From positions 18,141,501 through 18,205,500 of the forward strand of contig NC_079881.1 in assembly GCF_029227915.1 (NCBI RefSeq): a stretch of 64,000 bases of DNA, in the 5' to 3' direction. This DNA comes from Hydractinia symbiolongicarpus. Taxonomy: Eukaryota; Cnidaria; Hydrozoa; Anthoathecata; Hydractiniidae. Shown piece by piece: positions 44,041 to 54,858 of the stretch (position 1 is its first letter; the number at the start of each line of letters is the position of its first letter). The notes below the pieces were generated by a model that was given only the letters and a program-made list of their open reading frames with translations, was not told the origin of the DNA and did no database searches. Made by a program: the position numbers and the translations under genes.

Positions 44041-46776
44041 CTAAAAAAAAGATCAGCACATTTAGAAATTTGATATTTTAGTTTTTTTCTGTAAAATGAA
44101 TGTTAGTGCCATAGGTATTATAAAATCCCTGTACCCTGTTTAAGTAATACGTTATTTTTGGAGAAATTACGCATCATAAAATGTTGTTCGAAAAATAAAG
44201 TTTGGCGATCTTTATTGCCAAATTTTAAAGGACATTGAACGAACTTTTATAAACACAAGTTCGAATCCATTCTTCCCAAACGTATTTATTTGATTGTATG
44301 GGTTCGAATAAAGAAGAAGGTTTTCTTTTTATTGAAACAAAATCCAAGCTTTTTTTTAATAGGGTTTTTTTGTCTATCATATGTCATTGTTTATCATAAC
44401 TGTAATAGAGCTGTTTCATGAACGATTTTCATGCTTAAAGTTAAAAGTCTTTTTTTATGTTACCACTTTTATACTTTCTTGTATACATTTTATATGGTAC
44501 CCATACCGGTCAGTATGACACCTGAAAAATAAATTAAAAAAGACCCTGTTAAAATAAGCCAGTAACAAATCAAATTTTGAAGAGAAGTTTAAAGCGAAAA
44601 GCCACGAAAAAAATTACAGTCCTTTATATTTTTATACTTGGTATTGTGTCCCTTAAGTTGAACATAAATGAATCTATTTATTTCTTTGGCGCGCCTTTAT
44701 CACGTGTCCTAGTCTTTTTACGAGTGTATCGTCTTACGACGCATCACAATTGAGCCTCCCACCAACCCTTAGATTAGAATGATATTTGTAGGACATATAT
44801 TGAGGAAAGAAATATATACTGTGTTAGATATTGTATGACACTCGTTGTACCTTTCTAGACTGACTTTCTAGACTGACTCTACTATAAGTAATAAAGAAAT
44901 AAAGATAATAATAAATAAAGTTATTTTTGTTTGAGGTACGAATTAGAAAATAAGCTAAGTTTTTATCAGATAAATGTCAAAAAGCCAATATACTTTATTA
45001 TTAAGCTAAACTTTAAATCTTTTTTTTCATATAAAAAAAACATTTACTAATAATTTTTTTTTTTGCGTTAATCAAATCATGTTATCCAAACAAAATGATT
45101 TTATTCCTAGTGTCATCATTTTGATGTTTATATCATTTTAGTCATTTGTTGCCACGACAGAATACAAGTGAGAAAAATATTAATTCCTAATAGACGTTTT
45201 TAGGTTAAAAAAAAGTAATGTAGCTGATTGATGATGTGATACACGCTTTTTCTTTATAAGAATATCAGACTACGTTTTTCAGTCAAAACAATATGTCTAT
45301 TGTTTAAAACAATAGAGAAATAGGAATAAATGACAAGCCTGGTTAGATTTCTTGTATGCTTGTAAAAATCTTGTACGGTTGATTATTAGCTACAAACGTA
45401 TATAAAAAATATCAATGTTCCATGTGCTCTTATAAGACTTTAATCCACCATATAAAAACAAATTCAGTCGTTTTAAAAACATATTTTATCCCTGTCGGTT
45501 CAGTTTTTTTCATTTTTTTCATGTTTAGAACAGACCTAGAAGAACTTAAAAAAGCGAACGGGTTCTAAAATTGTTACAATAAAGCAACGATTTCTATCTC
45601 CCTTAGTGGACACAATTTTTAACATTCATTGCATTGAGATAGTCTGCGACTAGTATAGATAGTCGGGTATAGAAAATAAAGAAGAAAATAATTTCTTCCT
45701 CTTTATTCCTCCTTCTCATGTCTCTTTTATCATTAAAGTTCATTACTTAATGTAGAAACAATATTAAAGCATTTAATGTTTTTCCCCCGACAAGGTAGAC
45801 CAATAAATATTAGGCGTATATGGCAAATTTTATGGAATAAACACCGGGAATAAAAGTCCTTTACCTGAAATGTTGACATCAGCATAAAACGCATATTAGG
45901 CAGCAGTAAGGCGATGTGTTCCTGTGTGGGAAATTTTCAGCATATGACGCAAGTTTAAAGGTGGGCATTTCCCGTAGCCTACACTGTCACGTATGGGAAG
46001 TTTTATTTTGCACGTGACATGTTATTCCACCAATTATATTCTTTCTTGAATGTATGTATTAGCCGATGCCAAATATTCTGTTGTGTTGGCTAATTTTAGT
46101 CATAACTATAATTGGCTTAAAAAGTTTTAAATAAGTCTAAAAACAGCCTTCAGTTTTTAAAAACGCTCTGCCAGACTGATTTTGCCTGAAGATCTTGCTA
46201 CGTTTTACGCGTGGACATGTTTAAAAATTGAATGGCACCATGACACAATACCTAGATTCGCATTTTGATATAGTTGGTTTGTATGAGTCAGACTTTTAGC
46301 TTTTTATCAACATTTTAACTATATGAGCATTAAAATATAGATATTTATCCGCGTTTTAAAAAGTTGAAAAACCATTGTTTACTAGTGTATTGACGTTTAG
46401 TTGAATTAATCCGATAAGTCATTTAATAAATAAATCGATTTACGCTTGAATGACTCAACTGAAAATATGACATTGACCAATTAACAATTAACGGAATAAG
46501 GTGTTTGACGTTGTTAGCTAAAAAATGTTTTGAGGAAGTGGTACCGTCAATTGTTAATCGAATCTGTCTGCCCTTTACGCGAATTTTTGTTTTGCTTCTC
46601 ATAACTGACAAGTTAAAAACAATTTCTCCGCTAAGTAAATTCAATAGTTATTCTTGACGGAACTAGAATTTTATCTTCAAAAAAAAATTACTCTGATTCT
46701 ATTGTGTCGTTGAGATAGGCACAGCATACGCCACAATGGCGAACAGTAAACGTCATTTAAAGGAGCTACGAAATGT
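44041..46776. other. Intergenic, or introns of the candidate gene ending at 43915
   Basis: AT-rich sequence. The only frame above 70 codons is at 46423-46644 (minus), with no family features. Confidence 0.35.
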
Positions 46777-46780
46777 TTAA

Positions 46781-47529
46781 CCCTATTCGGTCCGGGGTTT
46801 TTCGAATATACTATGACCGGGGGGGCGGATTCCGCCCCCCCCCCCTCCCCCTCAATAACTTTTCAAAGGATTGTTCAAATTGAATCAAACTTGGCACACT
46901 TATAGTACATCATAAAAGGAACAAAATGGCGCCAATAAACTTTTGCTTGCGTCAGCACATTTTCTGTGACGTCATCAGAAGTTTGAAAATTGTCAAATAT
47001 GCCACTATCTGCTTAAAATATAATTACTTTCGTTCTAGAGCGAATTTTTACATTCTGTTTGAAATTTCTGAAAGCTAAATAAAAGTTATTTAACATATCT
47101 TCCGGTTTTTACATGGATCGGATAAAAAATTGCCAAAATTGCCCGAAAATCCGTTTTTTTTTTATTTTCGGGTGAAATCCGACAAAATCGGGAGATCGGA
47201 TTAGTCACGTGTTCAAATTATTCAAAATGATTTTTCTTGATGAAATAAAGTTGTGTTGCAAGTTTCAAGTTCTAAGGATAATCCTAACAGGAGTTATTAT
47301 ATTTTCCCCATTATAAGGATTTCATAGAGATTTTTAGGGGTAGTTTCGAGTAATGGCCAATATCAAAGCCTCTGAAAGGTATGGGACCTAAAAAATTAGC
47401 ATGCAGGTGTCTAATAGATAAATGTTGAAACTCAGTAAGTATCATAGCCATATAACAAAGCAATCAGGAGTTATTAAAAAAAACCGTCAGGGGGGGCGGA
47501 ATCCGCCCCCCCCCCCGGACCGAATAGGG
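46781..47529. mobile_element. piggyBac-like MITE
   Basis: TTAA duplications (46777-46780, 47530-47533) flank a 749-bp element whose ends are a 17-bp perfect inverted repeat, CCCTATTCGGTCCGGGG. TTAA plus CCC...GGG ends are the piggyBac hallmark. Inside each end is a further palindromic G/C run around GGCGGATTCCGCC. There is no coding capacity, so it moved with help from elsewhere. A related, decayed copy lies inverted at 52238-52544. Confidence 0.8.
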
Positions 47530-47533
47530 TTAA

Positions 47534-50459
47534 AGGAGATCTCCGTCATGGGCGTCACTCTCCATCCTCGCACATTTTAAATGTGCAACTGTGTAGATAT
47601 TGTGTTTACGAACAATTAATTTTTATCATGAATTTGCTAAGGCAGTAAAATGAGTTGCGCTCTTTAAAATATTTTAAATATCAGTAAATCAAAAGTTTGT
47701 TTTGACAAGAAACTAAGGAAATACGAAAAGCTGGGTTTGCAAAGAATGTAGCTGACCAATTAGCTAGCTAGCTAGTTTAAAATAATTTGAAACCGTTTTG
47801 TAACCACTTTAAATTTTCTGAAATCATTGCAGGAAAACGAAATTTTGCATAGTTCAAAATGTTTAAAAGGAATTACTTTAATTGCAAGTAGTATGTCAAG
47901 ATAGGCAGCATGTTATAACAAGTAGATATTGCATGCTTCCATTGTTGAATAATAAGATTTATCTATACTCAAGGTTAAGTAATTTTTCACGAGGATAGGC
48001 CAACTGGAATATTGTTTCACCGAGATTGCATACATCTAATATTCAACAACAAATAATAATTCATGAATATCGTCATCCAGGCGTAAGCAAACTGCTGTGT
48101 CGAATAATTTTAGATATTCAAATATCTTACACTCCTTTATCTTTTTATTATTTACGAGGAGAAGCAATTCAATTAATCATAAAGAACCTCGACGAAGGAG
48201 AGCGGCGGGAAAAAAAGTTGTTGTTGTATTAAATGTTTCATTGTTAATTTTAAAAGGACTTTTTCACAAACAGTTATTTTTTTTCCTTCATTTTTCGGGA
48301 GGATGATAAACATATATTGGATTCAGTGAAATAAGATGTTGAAATTATTCAGTCTCGCTTTGATGATATTTGACTCAGCTGAGTTTTTTTAGAATATCAC
48401 AAGCTCCACTGAATAATTTTCCATATTCGATTCCACCTTATCCAACATCTGTTTATTATTCGCTAGACGGTTTAAACTTTTTATGTAAGAAGTGACGTAA
48501 TGTGTTATGAGTAAAGATTTGCTAGAAAATGTATTCGTCTGAATCCGTGGTTGTAACTTTAACTTTTACTAGAAATGTATTCGTTTGAACCCGCTGTTGA
48601 GAATTCTAATGTTGTAAGAATAAATACAGCCTGAAGTGTACGTTATGCAATCAAAGACAGACAATGGAGGCGACATTTTCCCTCAGACGCATTACATTTT
48701 TAATTTAATGACATTTAAATAACTTCCTAAAAATTATCGTGTGTAAAAAATAGTCACCACTTTTGCAAACATCACCTTCTGATGTGTTGTTGTGCGATAA
48801 ACAAACTTTATTGGTTATATTTCACACACGAGTTTCTAAATTTCCTTTTAAAAATATAAAGTAAGACGAATTACCAACAACAACAAAACTTCTGACTTAT
48901 CTAAGACTGTCTGTTTTTTAAGTATTTTCAACCTGATGTTTTTATTATTAGGTAAGGTTATGGAAATAAGTTTTTGTGTTGCTGATGCAGCTTCACAAAT
49001 TATGTTTATGAACAATCACGGCAATATTATTACTATTTTGCAGTTTTTATAGGTGGAAAAAAAAAACGATTAAAAAAACAAATGTAGGAAGCTTAGGAAA
49101 GCATGATTAGAGAATTTGTATCCTAGATTGTTGTTATCTTGTAGGAAAACTCTAACCCAGGTCTTTCTTAGTTTTGAAACTGATAACTTGAGTCTAAGGC
49201 TGTTTTTATTTTTCGGTAAAACCTTAGGTTCGTGTTCTTACAATACTGTTCTTATAAAACAAAAAATGTGTATCAACTTAAATGATAAATTGACGATATG
49301 GTTTTAAAATGTGTTTTAGCAGCGTTAAACCGTGTTTATAATCTCTTCATAATAATACATATTCGTTCAAAATAGTTGCTCAGCAGCTTTATTTCAGACT
49401 CCCCGCAGAGTAAATTAATCACATTACGCGAACAGGAGGACAAAAGTACATGAGATCCCGACGCAATATTTAATAAAATAAAGAGTTTATTAGCAAAGAA
49501 TTACTTAGAGCTACAAGACATTTCGATAAATTTGTCCAAAAGGGTTGCACCGCAGCTGTATTTAAGTCACCCCCATAATTTACCTCATGCTAACATAAAT
49601 AACGTATAAAACATATAAGGTGGTCAAACATACACAAATACTGATGCGGAAAATATGAACGACGGTCGAAAATCTGACATGCGGATTCTTTTATGGTCAA
49701 CGATATGTAACACATAGAAGTTTGTGAGTTTTGGAAACTATTAACCCACGCATTTTTATAAACAACACAAAATTTTAGGCCTAGTGCTTTCTCTAATTAC
49801 TTAACTTGTTCTCACTTTAGAAGCGTTTAATCAAATTCTTTAATTTTCTATGCTTCACTTTAAACCCTTTCGAACGTGGTAACTACAAAGCATAGCAAAA
49901 CAGCTTGTGTATCGATAAGGGAAATATAAAAAAACTACAAGATGTCGACAGCTACAACAAGACAAAAATAAAAAATTAGCAGATAACGATACAACTTCCT
50001 TAAATTAAGTTCTGGTTAATTCCATGTTTTAAATTACTTTTCAACAGTCAGCACGTGTTAAAAATAGTTGTTACTCAAACATCACTTCCTGCAATAAAAA
50101 AATGTATCTAATCAATAGCTGCCTTATGTTTTTGCGAAAGAACAACATTCTTTGAGTCATTTCTCATATCTGAAACTTAACCTCTAAAACTTTAAATCCC
50201 AAAATCTTCATGGATTAGCAGTTTATTTAGCCTTAATTATTAGACATATGTACGAAGTATCTTGCCTTTTGCAAGAACCAACTAAACACCACTATTTTTG
50301 ATGAAAATAAAGCGAACACATGTCTGCAGTCCGGATTTAAATTAGTGCAAAGGAAGAGAGGAAAGCCTGTCACCATAAGTAATTAAGAAAGCCGTTTCTA
50401 TGTAATTACCACGCACGCCAAACTTATCAATGCTCACTGCTAACCTAATACCTTTGATC
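47534..50459. other. Intergenic, no gene recognised
   Basis: AT-rich sequence. Two overlapping short plus-strand frames at 48026-48306 are unsupported. A segment near 49204-49277 resembles 63022-63097 and may be a dispersed repeat. Confidence 0.4.
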
Positions 50460-50581
50460 TTAAGGCTGAAATACACTATCATTTTTCAATGATCATTTTC
50501 CAATGATACATTCCAATGACATTAAAAATGACAAATTTTGGCGCAAATACACTTTCACAAATACACTGTTTTCTTTGCAAC

Positions 50582-51063
50582 ATGGACTCTGAAGAAAAAA
50601 TAGCAGCTGCTGTTGTTGTGTATATGTTATCAAAAAAGAGAGCTAAACATAGGAAAAAATGCAAAGAAATGTATGGGTGAAGCCGTATAGGCGAAATGAA
50701 CTTGGCATCTACAATACTTTCATGTATGAACTGCGTGTAGAGGAAATTGCAGAGTATACGCGATTTTTAAGAATGCCGCCGAATATTTTTGAGGAGCTCC
50801 TAAATCTCATAGAAGTTGACATTGAGAAAAAAACAACGCATTTGCGAGACCCAATTCCTGCTAAAGTCAAAGTAGCTGCAACTTTGAAGTTTTTCTCATG
50901 TGGGATAAATTACACCGAATTACAGTATTTATTTCGCGTTCACAAAAGTATTTTGTCACAGTTCATCGCTGAAGTTTGCAAAGCTATTTACATGCGATTA
51001 AAAGAAAAATACCTCAAGGTAAATATATATATATTTCGTTCAGTAATTTATCAAACGTACTAA
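50582..51063 (+). pseudogene. Harbinger transposase (HARBI1-like), N-terminal part only
   Basis: The first 26 codons from ATG 50582 (M-D-S-E-E-K-I-A-A-A) run into an A-rich stretch where a one-base shift near 50650-50660 is needed to continue as W-V-K-P-Y-R-R-N-E-L-G-I-Y, the normal Harbinger start. It then reads F-L-R-M-P-P-N-I-F-E-E-L-L and the HTH-like V-A-A-T-L-K-F-F-S-C-G-I-N-Y-T-E-L-Q, and ends at a likely donor (AAG/GTAAAT, 51018). The continuous frame from 50659 runs on to 51063 only by reading through that donor. No D, D or E catalytic motif follows, so the protein would not cut DNA. Confidence 0.88.
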
Positions 51064-51126
51064 ACTAGCAGTCACACTTTGTGAGCCCTCACTTTCTGGG
51101 TTGAGATCTGACAAACTTTCTGGACT

Positions 51127-51795
51127 CTAATAAGTGTTTTGATATATGTTCACTGGGTGTGGGTACATATTCTGTAAAACAGGCGATAACAGCGGAGACA
51201 CAAAGGGTGGGTAATTTTGTGTGGCATGTGTTGAAGAGTTCCTTGGGATCGGAGATTGAATGGGCGGTGTTCTGAACATCTGAACAACTACAGAAATGAT
51301 GCGAAAGATATCGGGGATAAATTTTGTGCGTACTTTAACTCCACCGGTGCTGTTCCATGGCAAGACAAATTTGTCTGAAATTTATACCCACCATCGAAGA
51401 AGTTGTTTTTCTTGGGACGATGGAGTCACGTAGGAATAGCAAGGACTGAAAGTATGGCCATTTACTTTCGTAAACATCATCTCGTCCTGCTCCACATTTG
51501 TTGCTGTTGTTTACTTTCTTCAATTCTGCGCTGAAATAACTTTGCAGTGTATTTATTTTACTCCTCACTAATTTCTCTAAAAAGAAAAACAGATCATAAA
51601 AACATGCATGTTTTTCTTTTCTCATCCAAACCATTCGAAATAACACAAACCTTCCATTCCTAGTCTGCCTTTGAATATCTCATAACTTTTTGCCTTCTCG
51701 TTTCTGTCCTTATAAAACGGGGATTTAACATCCCACAAACTGGGCTGGCTTCTCCAAATCTCAAAAAAAATTTCGGTCGCTTCTTGCGTCTTCAT
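51127..51795 (-). pseudogene. Harbinger-associated MADF/Myb-like DNA-binding protein
   Basis: The second PIF/Harbinger gene helps the transposase bind DNA and enter the nucleus. Exon 1 (51795-51651) begins M-K-T-Q-E-A-T and carries P-S-L-W-D-V-K-S-P-F-Y-K-D-R and L-G-M-E, the start of a MADF domain. An intron (51650-51577, GTTTGT..TTTTAG) joins in phase to E-K-L-V-R-S-K-I-N-T-L-Q-S-Y-F. The domain ends at K-W-P-Y-F-Q-S-L-L-F-L-R-D. Near 51375 a one-base shift is needed to continue into the P/S/N-rich tail (ending at 51127), so the copy is probably broken, unless an unseen intron restores the frame. Confidence 0.82.
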
Positions 51796-52003
51796 TCTCG
51801 GGTGAATTACTTGTTCAAATCTTTGTTTTTATCTATATTTACGCCTAAACTACATCGCGTGCAACAAACACGTGTGCGAAAACAATGGATTCGATTTAAA
51901 ACAATAGAAAAAAAATGTCATTGAAAAATTAAAAGTTGAACATGTTCAACTTTTCATTTTTAAGGATCATTGGAAATGAGAGTGTAAAAAATTATACACT
52001 GTC

Positions 52004-52050
52004 ATTTTTCAATGATAATTGGAAAATGATCATTGAAAAATGATAGTGTA
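52004..52050. repeat. Hairpin-forming inverted repeat at the Harbinger right end
   Basis: ACACTGTCATTTTTCAATGA and TCATTGAAAAATGATAGTGT are nearly perfect inverted copies separated by a few bases. The right terminal inverted repeat is thus doubled back on itself. Confidence 0.8.
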
Positions 52051-52237
52051 TTTCAGCCTTTAGGTTATTTGGTTAGCCCTGTCCTTTTATTTATCCCGCA
52101 AAGCATTAGATATTAGCCATTGCTCGAAACAACTCATGATAGGATTATCCTTAGAATTTTAAACTCACACCACTGATTTATCCCATCTAGGAAAATTATA
52201 TTCAAAGTTTGGACACGTGCTTACACTTAATAAGAAG

Positions 52238-52544
52238 AAAAAAAAGGATTTTCGGATGATTTTTTTTATTTGACTGTCACTTTAGAACTAAGTAATTAAA
52301 TTATAAGCGGATAGTGGTATCTTGGACGAATTTTTAGCTTTCGATGACGTGACAGAGAAAGTACTGACATAAGCAAATTTAATGCTGCCATTTTGTATTT
52401 TGTTGCTTTTACGACGTACTATAAGTTTGTCAAATTATTTTTTATTTGGGCAAGCCTTTCAAATTATGAAGGAGGCAGTGGAATCCGTCCTCCCTCCCCC
52501 ACCCCCAGTCATAATATGTCCAAAATACCCCTGACCAAATGGGG
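52238..52544 (-). mobile_element. Decayed piggyBac-like MITE, second copy
   Basis: Read on the minus strand from 52544 it begins CCCCATTTGGTCAGGGGTAT and aligns with the left part of the element at 46781: TATAGTAC.TC.TAAAAG.AACAAAAT, CACGTCATC and CCACTATC.GCTTA.AAT are all recognisable in order. TTAA flanks the outer end (52545-52548). The inner end stops near CCGAAAATCC, so roughly the distal half is missing. Confidence 0.68.
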
Positions 52545-52548
52545 TTAA

Positions 52549-54858
52549 ACGGTACAATTTTTTGCGGACATCAGCACGGCCCAGCTTCTAGATGTTTTGC
52601 TTCAAGATAGTTCCTGCACCTGCTAAATTAAAAACATTGAAGACTGCCGGTTGTAAAGTACTGACCAGGTGCTGCTGTTTAAAAAAAAAGTCAAAAATGA
52701 TCTTTTGCACAAATATTATGTCCAGGAATGTCCATATCATCAGCACTATTGGAATTAACATATCGATTGCACCTGCTTCAAACTGATGTAATTTCCCGGA
52801 ATGGAAATGAGAAAAGGTGAACATTCGTATTGTATTAAAGCCTGAAGCTTGACGAAAATTTGAGAGCGAATTATACAAACCATAAACATGCTACTAGTAA
52901 TTTACTTGAAGCTGAAACAATATTTGCTTCTTTAAAGGCGAGAAGAACTGTTTAGCTCAACCGATGTCATGGCCACGTTTAAACATCGTTGAACATATAT
53001 TACTCGCTGTTAATCACAATCCGCTAAAGGTAGACATTTAAAAGGCTTTGAACAATTGGTTAACACCTCATTTTGCAAAAAAAGAAGCTGATAGTATGCA
53101 GAAAGACAGTAAATTTTCTAAAATCTTGCAACGCAGACCATGGCCCGAGTTGTGCACTAGAACGAACCTTTATCATTATTCGTTCAAACTTTTTTTTGAC
53201 TTTATTACTTGTACTATCCAGTAGTTTGCATGTAATAAAGCATTTAAAACCAGTAAATAACGGCTGCCATCATTAAATAACTAGAAACATTTCCAACGCA
53301 GTGCTGTAAATACACGTTCGCCGAATTACATGTTTTTTAAAATTTTGATGTTTTGACTTTAGAATCATGAGCAACATCACTGAATTGGTGTGTATATAAA
53401 TTTTCAACTCAATTCGACATGTGAAAATACTGTTTTGGTGGTATTAGTGTTACGGTCGAAATCTTGTGGTTGTTTGTTTGCTTTATGAATCTAAAGGTTC
53501 TTATTCTATCAAGTTTCAGGTGAGGATTTCAAAAATCACATTCATTTTGTTTAAAAATGTTTTATAGAAAGCAGCGGTACATCAAAGAAAACTAATTCGG
53601 AAACTAATTTGTATATTCAGACACTAAAGGTAAATAGACTAAGCCACCTTTTAAAACTAGAACCCGCATCAGACATATTATATAAAATAGAGAATGTATT
53701 TTATGATTTAAAGGATTGATCAAAGCTTTCAGGTGCGTTGGAAGGCATACACAAAAGACAATTTGTTTTTCATCTAGTACATATTTACACACAATATTAT
53801 ATACATGAAATTGTTGGTAAATACTAGATGTATGCTAGTGAAAAATCCAAAGAAATGCAGGTGCTCAAAGCTACAATCCGACCGACATACAGTGAGGATG
53901 TAATCGCTAAATGTTCTAGAATGTTCTTCTGGTGGCATTTTTTCAAAATAAAAAACTTACGGAAACATTGAAGAGAATTTAACCTTCGCAAATTGCTAAA
54001 TTGAAATGCAGTTAGATCCTATAAAAGAAAAGGTTCAGTTGAAGACTCGTAATAATGACGCCAAACTTTTCGAAAAATGCTTGCAAGCAATTCTAGGTGG
54101 CAGCGTTATTACTATCATTAATAGGTTTAAGGTCAAATTTAGAAGAAATGAAATAAAATCAGTCCATCTTTTATGAGATTTTGATAAAATTTTGAAAAGG
54201 ATTGGACATTGCAAAAATAAAATGCAAAACAAGTCAGACAGGTCATTGCCTAAAAACATACACGGTTTTTTACGAAGAATTATTCTATAGGAACACAAGT
54301 CTCACATTTGCCAAAAAATAAGAACAAAATAAGAACTGTTTCAGGCTTATATCATCAGCTTTAAAAGTAAAAACAACCCGAGTTTTTTTAAAATAACAAT
54401 TCAGGAATTTCCTTTAAAATCTTTAATGGGCTGTGGATATTTTTTTTGGCGCTCGTTTCTTTCCTAACCTAATAAATGCAAAATGAAATTGGTATTGACG
54501 TGATTACAAATACAGACCTGCAAAAGAAGAACACACTGAATCATATAAACACACAAATTACAAAAAATATTCCGTAAATAAAACGAGACGAAATTCTGAA
54601 GCTATGCTGTTACTACTAAGAACAAAATAAAAGCAAAATTGGATTAAAAAGGCTCAACAACTATGAACAGCCAGCGTCGTGTAAGAGTTTTGCTTTTATA
54701 AAAAAAGACTGTGAACCTAATTGATCAATAAATGAAATGAATGAATTTATAAATAAATAAAAAGATAATTAAACAAAAAAATTATAAATAAACAAAAACA
54801 CACATGGTGCAATGTTTTGTTCTCAGCAATTTTCTCTTGCTGACAATACGCCACTGTT
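52549..54858. other. Intergenic, no gene recognised
   Basis: Opposed frames at 52588-52878 (minus) and 52592-52786 (plus) overlap each other and neither has a recognisable motif. The rest is AT-rich. Confidence 0.4.

Larger units (their letters stand above)
50463..52059. mobile_element. PIF/Harbinger DNA transposon, internally deleted
   Basis: The element has inverted ends identical over the first 42 bases (AGGCTGAAATACACTATC...) and flanking TTA (50460-50462, 52060-52062), the 3-bp duplication of PIF/Harbinger. It carries the two genes of the family facing each other: a transposase N-terminal part (50582-51018, plus) and a MADF/Myb-like DNA-binding protein (51127-51795, minus). The DDE catalytic region between them is missing. 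At the right end a second inverted copy of the end forms a long hairpin (about 52004-52050). Perfect ends with decayed genes suggest recent movement using enzyme supplied by another copy. Confidence 0.92.

Noticed and set aside
52588-52878. 96-codon minus-strand frame with hydrophobic stretches
   Set aside because: An equally open frame lies opposite, no known motif, and it sits just beyond MITE debris.
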